A DNA stretch of 13,181 nt, taken from NCBI GenBank assembly GCA_038229695.1, contig JBBROE010000125.1, forward strand, positions 1-13,181, in the 5' to 3' direction. Positions within the stretch are counted from its first letter, which is position 1. Each line of letters starts with the position of its first letter. The notes beneath the pieces are model-generated. The model ran no database searches. It was not told where the DNA came from and saw only the letters and a list, made by a program, of their open reading frames with translations. The translations under genes and the position numbers were made by a program. This DNA comes from JACMLD01 sp038229695 (GTDB lineage Bacteria > Bacteroidota > Bacteroidia > Chitinophagales > Chitinophagaceae). Positions 1-7,045 of this stretch are shown piece after piece.

Positions 1-882
1 CCTTTTGAAGTCTATCAGTCGGATGCCGCCATGAAAACACCCGTCCGTATCAGCCGCCTGAACGACGACTGGCTCAGCAACCGGCAGCTTTCTTTCCCCG
101 AAAAAAAGACGTTTCGCAACAAGATCGGCGAGACCATTGAATACTGGATCATGAAACCCACCAATTTTGAACCAGGGAAAAAATATCCGCTCCTGCTCAA
201 TATACATGGTGGCCCTTCTGCCATGTGGGGACCCGGCGAAACCAGCATGTGGCATGAATTCCAGTTCTGGTGCAGCAAAGGGTATGGTGTCGTGTATTGT
301 AACCCGCGCGGCAGCGGCGGCTACGGAACCGCATTCCTGCGGGCCAACATCAACGACTGGGGTAACGGTCCAACCAGTGACGTGCTGACGGCGCTCGACA
401 AAACCGTTGCGGAAGGGTGGGCCGACACCGCAAAACTGGCAGTTACCGGCGGTTCCTATGCCGGCTACCTGGTAGCCTGGATCATCGCACACGACCACCG
501 TTTTAAGGCGGCATGCAGCCAGCGCGGTGTGTATGATTTGTCTACTTTCTTTGGCGAAGGAAATGCCTGGCGCCTTGTCCCCAATTATTTTGGGGGGTAC
601 CCCTGGCAACCTGCCACCCGCGCTGTGCTCGACCGGGAATCACCCATCACGTATGTTGAAAACATTACCACCCCGTATATTATCTTTCACGGCGATAATG
701 ATCGCCGGACCGGCTTTGTGCAGAGTGAAATGCTTTACCGGAGCCTGAAAGTGCTGAACCGGCCGGTAGAGTATGTAAGGCACGATGGGGGTACACATGA
801 GCTGACCCGCAGCGGCAATAACCGGCAGCGGATTGACCAGATGCTGCGGACCTGGGAATTTTTTAACCGCTATATCAAATGA
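1..882 (+). CDS. S9 family (prolyl oligopeptidase-type) serine peptidase, C-terminal part
   Basis: Open from the first base of the window: ten sense codons precede the first ATG (31), so that ATG is probably internal and the N-terminal beta-propeller part lies to the left. The visible part is the alpha/beta-hydrolase catalytic domain. Landmarks are the oxyanion-hole motif HGGP, the nucleophile elbow GGSYAGY with Ser at 454-456, the Asp motif HGDND with the likely catalytic Asp at 700-702, and the His motif THELTRSG with His at 796-798, followed by a closing helix ending WEFFNRYIK. The HELTRSG ending resembles S9C enzymes of the YuxL/acylaminoacyl-peptidase kind. The family removes residues from peptides or cleaves short peptides; in Bacteroidota many members are periplasmic, but the signal peptide region is not visible. 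The elbow has Ala where GxSxG has its last Gly. Family assignment is secure; substrate is unknown. Confidence 0.93.
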   Translation, partial: PFEVYQSDAAMKTPVRISRLNDDWLSNRQLSFPEKKTFRNKIGETIEYWIMKPTNFEPGKKYPLLLNIHGGPSAMWGPGETSMWHEFQFWCSKGYGVVYCNPRGSGGYGTAFLRANINDWGNGPTSDVLTALDKTVAEGWADTAKLAVTGGSYAGYLVAWIIAHDHRFKAACSQRGVYDLSTFFGEGNAWRLVPNYFGGYPWQPATRAVLDRESPITYVENITTPYIIFHGDNDRRTGFVQSEMLYRSLKVLNRPVEYVRHDGGTHELTRSGNNRQRIDQMLRTWEFFNRYIK

Positions 883-962
883 AAGGGAACCACTTAAAAA
901 GTGCCTAACCAGTACCCGCAGGGAATGTTTTGTTTAATCGTCGAATAAAACAAGAACCCTTT

Positions 963-996
963 TTGACAATTCAATGACAAAAATCCGGTATATTCG
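963..996 (+). promoter_or_regulatory. candidate Bacteroidota promoter for the cytochrome gene
   Basis: TTG at 963-965 (inside TTTTGACA) and TATATTCG at 989-996 resemble the Bacteroidota -33 TTG and -7 TAnnTTTG elements, 23 bases apart, at the long end of the accepted spacing. The -7 box differs from consensus at one base. It lies 18 bases before the ATG at 1015. This is a pattern match only. Confidence 0.3.
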
Positions 997-1014
997 GAAA
1001 ATCAATTGACTTTT

Positions 1015-1491
1015 ATGCAAATAAGCAAACAACTCCTGGTTTCAATTTCCATGGCTGCTGTAGTAACCATGGCGGTCGCCTTCACCACGCCTGCGCCGCC
1101 TGAGAATGGGTTCAAAAACCTTAAAGTTCTCGATAAAGATATCAGCCATGAAAAACTCGATAAGATCATGCATGGCTTTAATGATGCTCTGGGCGTAAAA
1201 TGTAACTTTTGCCACGCGCCGTCCAAGGACCCGGCCCAGAGATTTCCGGATTTCCCCAGTGACGACAAGCCTGAAAAAAATGCTGCCCGGTCGATGATGA
1301 AAATGGAAATGAAGATCAACAAAAAATTCTTTGAAGTTAAACATCCGGAGATTGGAGATTCCACGCTGTCGGTAACCTGCGTCACCTGTCACCATGGAAA
1401 TCCCCACCCCGAATCCAAAACCATGGAACATGGGATGGGTAACCGGCAGGGCGCACCCGGCGGAGCGCAGCCGTCCGAAGAAAAACATTAA
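1015..1491 (+). CDS. exported di-haem c-type cytochrome (reaction-centre cytochrome c subunit-like family)
   Basis: 158 residues from ATG 1015. A TTG nine bases earlier is in frame, but ATG gives a normal signal peptide: short basic start, hydrophobic core to about residue 22, then a Pro/Thr-rich linker. There are two covalent haem sites, CNFCH (Cys63, Cys66, His67) and CVTCH (Cys122, Cys125, His126). The block around the first site (KDISHEKLDKIMHGFNDALG, then VKCNFCHAP) matches the small c-type cytochromes that databases group with the photosynthetic reaction-centre cytochrome subunit family. Here there are two haems rather than the four of the true reaction-centre subunit, and no photosynthesis gene nearby. 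A Met-rich stretch (about 94-99) could supply a distal ligand. The tail after residue 130 is rich in His, Gly and Pro and looks disordered. It should be a periplasmic electron carrier; its partner is unknown. It stands alone, closed by its own terminator. Confidence 0.88.
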   Translation: MQISKQLLVSISMAAVVTMAVAFTTPAPPENGFKNLKVLDKDISHEKLDKIMHGFNDALGVKCNFCHAPSKDPAQRFPDFPSDDKPEKNAARSMMKMEMKINKKFFEVKHPEIGDSTLSVTCVTCHHGNPHPESKTMEHGMGNRQGAPGGAQPSEEKH

Positions 1492-1513
1492 CCTGTTGGG
1501 CTTACCTTATCAG

Positions 1514-1559
1514 CTGCAGCGGTTGTAGAAATAGCTCTACATCTGCTGCAGTTTTTTTT
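1514..1559 (+). terminator. Rho-independent terminator after the cytochrome gene
   Basis: Stem CTGCAGC (1514-1520) pairs with GCTGCAG (1545-1551), and an inner stem TGTAGA (1524-1529) pairs with TCTACA (1536-1541) around a six-base loop. Three unpaired bases on each side separate the two stems. Eight T follow directly (1552-1559). This is a strong intrinsic terminator, 22 bases after the stop codon. Confidence 0.93.
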
Positions 1560-1637
1560 ACGCCAATCACCTAACCGCCTCAGGAATAATACGGAGTTAC
1601 CGGCACAGTTTTTCACCTGTAATTAAAAACACCTGTT

Positions 1638-1931
1638 ATGAATGTCAAATATGGTTTTTTACCCGCAACCGTCATCGTACTCACCATGTTCGTCAGTTCC
1701 TGCGGCGCTACTCATGTTGTCGCCAGCAGGCCTTCCGATGTTATTTATGAACGACCACTTCCGCCAGGCGAAGGGTATATCTGGTTGAACGGCGACTGGT
1801 ATTGGAACGGCGGAGGTTACCGCTGGCGCCAGGGTTACTGGTCAAGGCCAAGGGCTGGCAGGCAATGGCGCGAGGGGAACTGGGCAAACACCCCGAGAGG
1901 CTACCGCTGGAACAGGGGTCACTGGCAATAA
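1638..1931 (+). CDS. small lipoprotein of WxxGxW (YXWGXW) repeats
   Basis: 97 residues. The N-terminus is a lipoprotein signal: a hydrophobic segment ending FVSSC, with Cys22 as the probable lipidated residue. The mature part is four tandem repeats of the form G-[YR]-x-W-x-x-G-x-W. The first repeat residues are at 47, 61, 75 and 89, giving an exact 14-residue period with Trp at 49/63/77/91 and 54/68/82/96. The protein ends one residue after the last repeat. It is strongly basic and aromatic (Trp, Arg, Tyr, Gly). This matches the Pfam YXWGXW repeat family, which is common in small exported proteins and has no settled function. By its lipobox it should sit in the inner or outer membrane facing the periplasm or surface. 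It is monocistronic, with a terminator on each side. Confidence 0.85.
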   Translation: MNVKYGFLPATVIVLTMFVSSCGATHVVASRPSDVIYERPLPPGEGYIWLNGDWYWNGGGYRWRQGYWSRPRAGRQWREGNWANTPRGYRWNRGHWQ

Positions 1932-2002
1932 TATGCGTTGGGCGCTGCGCTAAAAATTCCAGTCTGGCAATAACATACCTGCTCATACCATATTATAACG
2001 TA

Positions 2003-2028
2003 AAAAGGACCCCGGAAGGGGCCCTTTT
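2003..2028. terminator. bidirectional terminator between convergent genes
   Basis: AAAAGG, one unpaired A, CCCC (2003-2013), loop GGAA (2014-2017), then GGGG, one unpaired C, CCTTTT (2018-2028). The A-run on one side and the T-run on the other give a poly-U tail on both strands. It serves the lipoprotein gene (+) and the RNA-binding protein gene (-), which converge here. Confidence 0.88.
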
Positions 2029-2077
2029 ATTTGGTATTGAAACACTCAAACTGTTTAATACAATTGTACTGTGCCGA

Positions 2078-2401
2078 TTACCAACGGTTGTTGTTACCAC
2101 CACCGTTTGAACCAGAGAATGAACGCCTTGCGCCGCCATTGCCGCCGCCTGTTCTTTCTTCCCTTGGTTTAGCAACAGTAACAGTGATCGCACGGCCTTC
2201 AACCTGTGCGCCATCCAATTCCTGGATTGCTTTCTGGGCTGCTGTGTCATCAGACATTTCAACGAAACCAAAGCCACGGCTTTTGTTGGTGAACTTGTCC
2301 AAGATTACTTTAGCTGATGTTACTTCACCATACTCTGCGAAAAATTCTTTTAAGTCTTCATCCTGTACGTTGAAGCTCAAATTTGAAACATAAATGTTCA
2401 T
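2078..2401 (-). CDS. RRM-domain RNA-binding protein with Gly-rich tail
   Basis: 107 residues. One RNA recognition motif fills residues 1-78. RNP2 is IYVSNL (3-8) and RNP1 is RGFGFVEM (42-49), with the aromatic residues that stack on RNA bases intact (Tyr4, Phe44, Phe46). The order of strands and helices fits a complete domain. After Pro79 follows a low-complexity Gly/Asn/Ser/Arg tail of about 28 residues ending NNNRW, like the RGG-type tails of small bacterial and plant glycine-rich RNA-binding proteins. Such proteins bind single-stranded RNA in the cytoplasm and are often abundant or cold-responsive; the target here is unknown. The gene is monocistronic, with its own promoter candidate at 2535-2542 and the shared terminator at 2003-2028. 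Confidence 0.95.
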   Translation of the reverse strand: MNIYVSNLSFNVQDEDLKEFFAEYGEVTSAKVILDKFTNKSRGFGFVEMSDDTAAQKAIQELDGAQVEGRAITVTVAKPREERTGGGNGGARRSFSGSNGGGNNNRW

Positions 2402-2534
2402 GCTTGTTAAATAAATTGATATTATAAAATTATCTGAGCAAAAACAGCGTAAAGAAGACTAACTAATAGCAGGGAATGCGTAGCAGAAAAAATCGTTCAA
2501 TTACTAAATGCTGACTAACTCAAATGTTACGATG
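2402..2534 (-). promoter_or_regulatory. long A/T-rich 5' leader of the RRM gene
   Basis: If transcription starts just downstream of the -7 box at 2535-2542, the mRNA carries an untranslated leader of about 125-130 bases. It is A/T-rich next to the start codon, has no Shine-Dalgarno sequence, and contains the 8-base direct repeat GACTAACT (plus-strand orientation, 2457-2464 and 2513-2520). I see no known riboswitch core. Leaders of this length before RNA-binding-protein genes are a plausible place for autoregulation, which is inference only. Confidence 0.35.
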
Positions 2535-2542
2535 CAAAGATA
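2535..2542 (-). promoter_or_regulatory. -7 box TAnnTTTG for the RRM gene
   Basis: The minus strand reads TATCTTTG, an exact match to the Bacteroidota -7 consensus TAnnTTTG, in the gap between the MFS stop (2603) and the RRM start (2401). No good TTG is found at the usual 17-23 base distance upstream, so the -33 half is weak or absent. Confidence 0.45.
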
Positions 2543-2602
2543 CGTTTATTATTGACTTATTCTCGTTTTCAGCAAAAACAATTTTGTTAATACCGTAGAA
2601 AC

Positions 2603-3832
2603 TCATTCCCTTGTCAGCACTTCTTTGCGCTGACGCAGCGTGAAATAAGCAAGGATTGCGCTGGCGAGCATCAGCATTCCCCCGGTAAAAAAAGAAACGC
2701 CCGGAAAAACAAAGGGTGCCCCGTGCCCGGTGAAATAATAAAACAGGTTGGTCATAAGGAGCGGACCAATAATTGAAGTAAGGCTCATCAACCCGGTCAG
2801 CCCTCCCTGCAGTTCTCCCTGTTCGTTGGCTGGTACCTGCCCGGCAATAATGGCCTGGAGCGCGGGACCTGCAATGCCGCCGAGACAATACGGAACCAGA
2901 AAAACGAACATCATCCAGCTTTGCGTGGCAAAAGCAAACAGGAACATACCCGTTGCATATAATCCAAGCCCGATATATACACTTCTTTCGTTGCCGAGAA
3001 GCGGATTCACGAAGCGAATGAGCCCACCCTGCACAATGGCCACCAGCAGGCCGACAATACTTAAGGACAGTCCGACCATACTGTTGCTCCAGCCAAACCG
3101 GTAAATCGTAAAAAAACTCCAGTTGCTTTGCACCGCGTGGGCAGCTACATAAACCAGCACCAGAGAAAAAATGAGCCCGCTTATGGCCGGGTATTTTTTT
3201 AATTGCATCAGCGAGCCCAGTGGGTTGGCGCGCTTCCAGGAAAATGCTCTCCTGTTTTCAGGAGGCAGGGATTCAGGTAAAATAAAATAACCATACAGCC
3301 AGTTAAGCAGGGTGAGACCAGCCGCTGCATAGAAAGGGGCGCGTACGCCAAAGCCACCCAGCAAGCCACCCAGTGCCGGCCCGATGATAAAACCGAGACC
3401 GAATGCAGCCCCCAGCATGCCAAAATTTTTGGCCCGGGTTTCTTCGGTGCTGATATCCGCAATGTAAGCAGACGCCGTAGTGAAGCTTGCGCCGGTGATG
3501 CCGGAAATTACCCGGCCGGCAAAAAACCATCCGAAGCTGGGCGCGAACGCCACCAGCAGGTAGTCCACCCCAAATCCAAATAAAGAAAAAAGCAGTACCG
3601 GCCGCCTGCCGAAGCGATCACTGAGATTTCCGAGCACGGGGGCGAAAAGGAATTGCATACCGGCATAAACAACGAGCAGCAATCCCCCGTATTTACTGGC
3701 TGCGTTTACGGGGATATGCAGCATCGTGGCAATCAGGCTGGGCATGACCGGGATGATCAGTCCCCAGCCAATGACATCTACCAGGACGGTAATAAAAATA
3801 AAACCCATGGCGGCCGACTTCTTCTCTTTCAT
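2603..3832 (-). CDS. TetA-like MFS efflux transporter
   Basis: 409 residues from ATG 3832, close to the usual length of TCR/Tet-family exporters. The reading frame stays open upstream to 4060, but that stretch is hydrophilic, lacks family similarity and runs into gnd on the other strand. The chosen start leads straight into the first membrane helix (GFIFITVLVDVIGWGLIIP). Motif A, GNLSDRFGRRP, lies at residues 68-78 between helices 2 and 3, and motif C (GLGFIIGPALGG) at about 145-156 in helix 5 marks a drug/H+ antiporter-type protein. About twelve hydrophobic segments can be counted, with a cytoplasmic loop rich in Pro, Glu and Arg near residues 180-200. The likely role is proton-driven export of a small molecule across the inner membrane. 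Family membership does not show tetracycline resistance. Divergent from gnd, with a 150-base gap. Confidence 0.9.
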   Translation of the reverse strand: MKEKKSAAMGFIFITVLVDVIGWGLIIPVMPSLIATMLHIPVNAASKYGGLLLVVYAGMQFLFAPVLGNLSDRFGRRPVLLFSLFGFGVDYLLVAFAPSFGWFFAGRVISGITGASFTTASAYIADISTEETRAKNFGMLGAAFGLGFIIGPALGGLLGGFGVRAPFYAAAGLTLLNWLYGYFILPESLPPENRRAFSWKRANPLGSLMQLKKYPAISGLIFSLVLVYVAAHAVQSNWSFFTIYRFGWSNSMVGLSLSIVGLLVAIVQGGLIRFVNPLLGNERSVYIGLGLYATGMFLFAFATQSWMMFVFLVPYCLGGIAGPALQAIIAGQVPANEQGELQGGLTGLMSLTSIIGPLLMTNLFYYFTGHGAPFVFPGVSFFTGGMLMLASAILAYFTLRQRKEVLTRE

Positions 3833-3982
3833 ACTAACAGGTGCAGTGAGCCGGTAAGATACAACAGCGGGGTCAATCCCGGCGGTCTTCCTGAAAAATC
3901 TGTCCTCCGCACATCCGCGATGCGCGCGATGGCTGCTGATTAATAAATGCCTAAATTTACCGGCACTAATACCATTCATTTC

Positions 3983-5398
3983 ATGAATACAGATTACCAG
4001 TTCGGCATGATTGGACTCGGCGTTATGGGTCAGAATTTCCTCCTGAATATGGCCGATCACGGCTACAAAGTCATCGGTTTCGATAAAGACCCTTCCAAAA
4101 CCAGTGCGCTGGAGTCAGCAGCCACGGACGGCACAACGGTGAAAGGGGTCGGCACACTGGAAGACATGGTGCGCCAGCTCGAAACGCCGCGGAAAATAAT
4201 GATGCTGGTGCCCGCCGGCAAGCCGGTAGACGATGTGATCGCGAGCCTCCTGCCGCTCGTTGAACCCGGAGACATCATTATAGATGGTGGCAATTCTCAC
4301 TTTACGGACACACTTCGCCGGGTGAATTTCCTGTCCGAAAAGAAACTGCACTTTATTGGAATGGGCGTTTCTGGCGGTGAAGAAGGCGCGCGAAAAGGAC
4401 CGAGCATCATGCCCGGCGGGGACGCAGTAGCCTATCCTTTTATTAAACCGATGCTGGAAGCTGTGTCGGCCCATGTGCAGGGTGAGCCCTGCGTGGCGTA
4501 CATGGGTAAAGGCGCTGCAGGCCACTATGTAAAAATGGTTCATAACGGCATTGAATATGCGATAATGCAGTTGATCAGCGAAACCTATGATTTGCTGCAC
4601 CGCGGGCTTGGTCTTGACAACGACCAGCTGGCAGCAGTGTACCGCGAATGGAACGCAGGTGAAATGCAGTCTTTCCTCCTGGAAATAACGGCTGATATAT
4701 TCAGGCAGCCGGATGATAAAACATCCAACAGGCTCGTGGACATGATTCTCGACAAGGCCGGTTCCAAAGGTACCGGCAAATGGACCTCGCAGGATGCACT
4801 CAATCTGCCTGCTCCCATCCCCGTAATCGATATTGCGGTGACCATGCGCAATATCTCCTCTTTTAAAGACGATCGCCTTGCCGCAGCGGAACTATACAAA
4901 ATGGCTATCAAACCTATTTCCGGGAAACCTGAGCTGGTCATCCGACAGGTGCAGGATGCGTTGTTTTTTGCTACCGTGATGTGCTATGCACAAGGCCTGT
5001 TTATGCTTCACAGCGCGTCAACAGAACTGGAGATGGACATTCCGCTGGCTGACGTTGTAAGGATTTGGCGGGGAGGCTGCATCATCCGCTCCGGGTTGCT
5101 GGAAGTATTTTATAAAGCCCACAAAAAAAATAAGGGGCTTGGCAATATTCTCCTGGATAAAAACATCGCCAGACTGGTGAAGAAAAAAGAGAAGAACGTC
5201 CGCGCAGTACTGAAGATGGCCTTAAACAGCAGGATCCCGGCAGCGGGCCTGATGAATGCCCTTAGTTATTTTGAAGCATCTACCACGCCGGTCATGCCGG
5301 TCAATCTCATCCAGGCACAGCGGGATTATTTTGGCGCGCATACTTACCAGCGGACCGACCGGGAAGGCGTTTTCCATACTTCCTGGAACCATTATTAA
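3983..5398 (+). CDS. gnd: 6-phosphogluconate dehydrogenase (decarboxylating)
   Basis: 471 residues from ATG 3983, the normal length of the long dimeric enzyme. An in-frame ATG at 3947 would add 12 residues before the conserved start and is less likely. It oxidises and decarboxylates 6-phosphogluconate to ribulose 5-phosphate in the cytoplasm. Visible landmarks are the Rossmann motif GMIGLGVMGQN (8-18), the substrate loop VSGGEEGARKGPSIMPGG (from Val129, with Ser130-Gly131-Gly132), the catalytic segment GHYVKMVHNGIEY with Lys184, Asn188 and Glu191, and the C-terminal QRDYFGAHTYQR segment plus tail, which reach into the partner subunit. Two positions are unlike NADP enzymes: the fingerprint reads GLGVMG rather than GxAVMG, and the end of the second strand reads FDKD (Asp34, Lys35, Asp36) in place of the phosphate-binding N-R-S/T. 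This suggests NAD+ use. It is first in the gnd-zwf-pgl run. Confidence 0.97.
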   Translation: MNTDYQFGMIGLGVMGQNFLLNMADHGYKVIGFDKDPSKTSALESAATDGTTVKGVGTLEDMVRQLETPRKIMMLVPAGKPVDDVIASLLPLVEPGDIIIDGGNSHFTDTLRRVNFLSEKKLHFIGMGVSGGEEGARKGPSIMPGGDAVAYPFIKPMLEAVSAHVQGEPCVAYMGKGAAGHYVKMVHNGIEYAIMQLISETYDLLHRGLGLDNDQLAAVYREWNAGEMQSFLLEITADIFRQPDDKTSNRLVDMILDKAGSKGTGKWTSQDALNLPAPIPVIDIAVTMRNISSFKDDRLAAAELYKMAIKPISGKPELVIRQVQDALFFATVMCYAQGLFMLHSASTELEMDIPLADVVRIWRGGCIIRSGLLEVFYKAHKKNKGLGNILLDKNIARLVKKKEKNVRAVLKMALNSRIPAAGLMNALSYFEASTTPVMPVNLIQAQRDYFGAHTYQRTDREGVFHTSWNHY

Positions 5399-5494
5399 CG
5401 GAAGTTGTTAGATTCCTGCAGGTACTTACCGGCTGAACACAGTCAATAGCTATTGGGCCGTGATGGGTTAATACCATATACTCAATTATAAAGT
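5399..5494 (+). promoter_or_regulatory. gnd-zwf intergenic spacer with a 12-base palindrome
   Basis: The 96-base gap contains the perfect palindrome CAATAGCTATTG (5444-5455) and an A/T-rich stretch before the zwf start. I find no TAnnTTTG box and no hairpin with a T-run, so there is no evidence that transcription stops or restarts here. The palindrome could be chance. Confidence 0.2.
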
Positions 5495-7006
5495 ATGCAA
5501 AATCATAAAAGACCCCCCGCTTCTCTCCTTTTTATTTTCGGCGGCAGCGGGGATCTGAATTACAGGAAGCTTTCCCCTGCTCTTTTCAATCTTTTCATCG
5601 ACGGGTGGATGCCCGAAAAGTTCAGTATTGTAGGCATTGGGCGCACCGAATACGACGATAAAAAATACCTCGACCACCTGTTTGAAGGAATCCGCCAGTT
5701 CAGCCGGCGCAAGGATGAGCAGAAGGAGCACTGGCAGGCATTTTCCAAACACATGCAGTACCTGGTAATGGACGCGGAAAAAGATAAAGACTATAAGAAG
5801 ATTGCTGCCGTAGTAAAAGAAAAAGAAAAAGAATTCGGGGAACACCCCAATGTAATATTTTACATGGCTGTCGCCCCCTGGCTCGTACCGGATATTTTAC
5901 AAAAGCTTGGACCGCTCAATATCTGCGCCGACACCAAATGCACCCGCGTGGTGGTGGAGAAACCATTCGGGCACGACCTCGAAAGCGCGCACAAACTAAA
6001 TAAGCTGCTGGCAGGGATGTTCGATGAAGAGCAGATATACCGGATCGATCATTACCTTGGTAAGGAAACCGTACAGAATATCCTCGCGCTTCGTTTTGCG
6101 AATGCCCTGTTTGAGCCGCTCTGGAACAGGAATTATATCGAATACGTGCAGATTACCGCGTCCGAAACAGTGGGCATGGAAGGACGGGGTGCCTACTACG
6201 AAACTTCCGGCACACTGCGGGATATGGTACAGAATCATATTCTCCAGCTGATGTGTATGATTGCCATGGAAGCGCCGGTCTCCTTCGATGCAAATGAAAT
6301 CAGGAACAAAAAAGTGGATGTATTACACGCAATCCGGCGCATCACACCGGAGCAGGTTCCGCATTTTGCCGTACGCGGGCAATACAGTGGCGGATGGATG
6401 AAAGGAGAAAAAGTGGTGGATTACAGGAGCGAAAAAAATGTAGCCCCGGATTCAAATAATGACACCTTTGCCGCCGTCAAGTTCTTTATCGACAACTGGC
6501 GGTGGCAGGACGTTCCTTTCTATGTCCGAACGGGTAAACGCATGCATGAAAAGGCCACCACGATCACCATCCAGTTCCGCCCGGCTCCTAACTTTGCTTT
6601 CCCCCCGGAAGCGGCAGAAACCTGGCGGTCGAATCGCCTGACCATCAGCATCCAGCCGGAAATGGATATCCGCCTGCGCTTCCAGGCGAAGCAGCCGGGG
6701 CAATCCCTGACCCTGGAACCGGTGGACATGACTTTCAGTTTCAAGGAAGCTTTTGAAGGACAGGAACCGGAGGCGTATGAAACATTGCTGCTGGATGTAA
6801 TGGAAGGGAATGCCACGCTCTTCATGCGGGCTGACCAGGTGGAAGCCGCCTGGAAAATCATTATGCCGATACTGGAGACCTGGGAAAACAGGCAGCCGGC
6901 TGACTTCCCTAACTACGGACCCGACAGCTGGGGGCCTGAAGATGCAGAAGCTTTGATTGCCCGGGACGGACACAACTGGATTACGCTCGTCAATAACAAA
7001 CAATAG
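5495..7006 (+). CDS. zwf: glucose-6-phosphate 1-dehydrogenase
   Basis: 503 residues, a usual bacterial length. It oxidises glucose 6-phosphate to 6-phosphogluconolactone, the entry step of the oxidative pentose phosphate pathway. The N-terminal coenzyme domain has FGGSGDLNYRKL (15-26). The signature RIDHYLGKE starts at Arg183 (Asp185, His186, Lys190) and binds substrate. The catalytic base is His248 in RDMVQNH. The C-terminal alpha+beta domain follows and runs to the stop. Arg50 in IVGIGR matches the Arg that contacts the 2'-phosphate of NADP in the E. coli and Leuconostoc enzymes, while position 18 is Ser where E. coli has Lys; NADP or dual use is therefore likely. It lies between gnd and pgl on the same strand and is probably co-transcribed with pgl, only 39 bases away. 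Confidence 0.97.
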   Translation: MQNHKRPPASLLFIFGGSGDLNYRKLSPALFNLFIDGWMPEKFSIVGIGRTEYDDKKYLDHLFEGIRQFSRRKDEQKEHWQAFSKHMQYLVMDAEKDKDYKKIAAVVKEKEKEFGEHPNVIFYMAVAPWLVPDILQKLGPLNICADTKCTRVVVEKPFGHDLESAHKLNKLLAGMFDEEQIYRIDHYLGKETVQNILALRFANALFEPLWNRNYIEYVQITASETVGMEGRGAYYETSGTLRDMVQNHILQLMCMIAMEAPVSFDANEIRNKKVDVLHAIRRITPEQVPHFAVRGQYSGGWMKGEKVVDYRSEKNVAPDSNNDTFAAVKFFIDNWRWQDVPFYVRTGKRMHEKATTITIQFRPAPNFAFPPEAAETWRSNRLTISIQPEMDIRLRFQAKQPGQSLTLEPVDMTFSFKEAFEGQEPEAYETLLLDVMEGNATLFMRADQVEAAWKIIMPILETWENRQPADFPNYGPDSWGPEDAEALIARDGHNWITLVNNKQ

Positions 7007-7045
7007 CGGTCAACAACAACCGAAAATCACTATTAATCTCCGAAT

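Noticed and set aside
930..953. A/T-rich imperfect hairpin (TTGTTTAAT / ATAAAACAA) after the S9 peptidase gene as its terminator
   Set aside because: The stem is weak with a mismatch, and the nearest T-run begins seven bases later, so it does not fit an intrinsic terminator well.
1042..1488. Long antisense open frames over the cytochrome gene and similar shadows over gnd, zwf, the amidase and the acyl-CoA dehydrogenase
   Set aside because: They mirror the codon structure of well-supported genes, have no recognisable domains and lack plausible starts.
2603..3832. Calling the TetA-like transporter a tetracycline resistance gene
   Set aside because: The TCR/Tet family covers many exporters. 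There is no mobile-element context or adjacent tetR-type regulator to support that call.
3974..3988. Inverted repeat ATTCAT / ATGAAT across the gnd start codon as a translational switch
   Set aside because: Six A/T-rich pairs with a three-base loop are too weak and common to support a regulatory claim.
3833..4060. N-terminal extension of the MFS transporter reading frame by 76 codons
   Set aside because: It is hydrophilic, does not match the family, and overlaps the conserved N-terminal coding region of gnd on the opposite strand. The ATG at 3832 leads directly into the first membrane helix.
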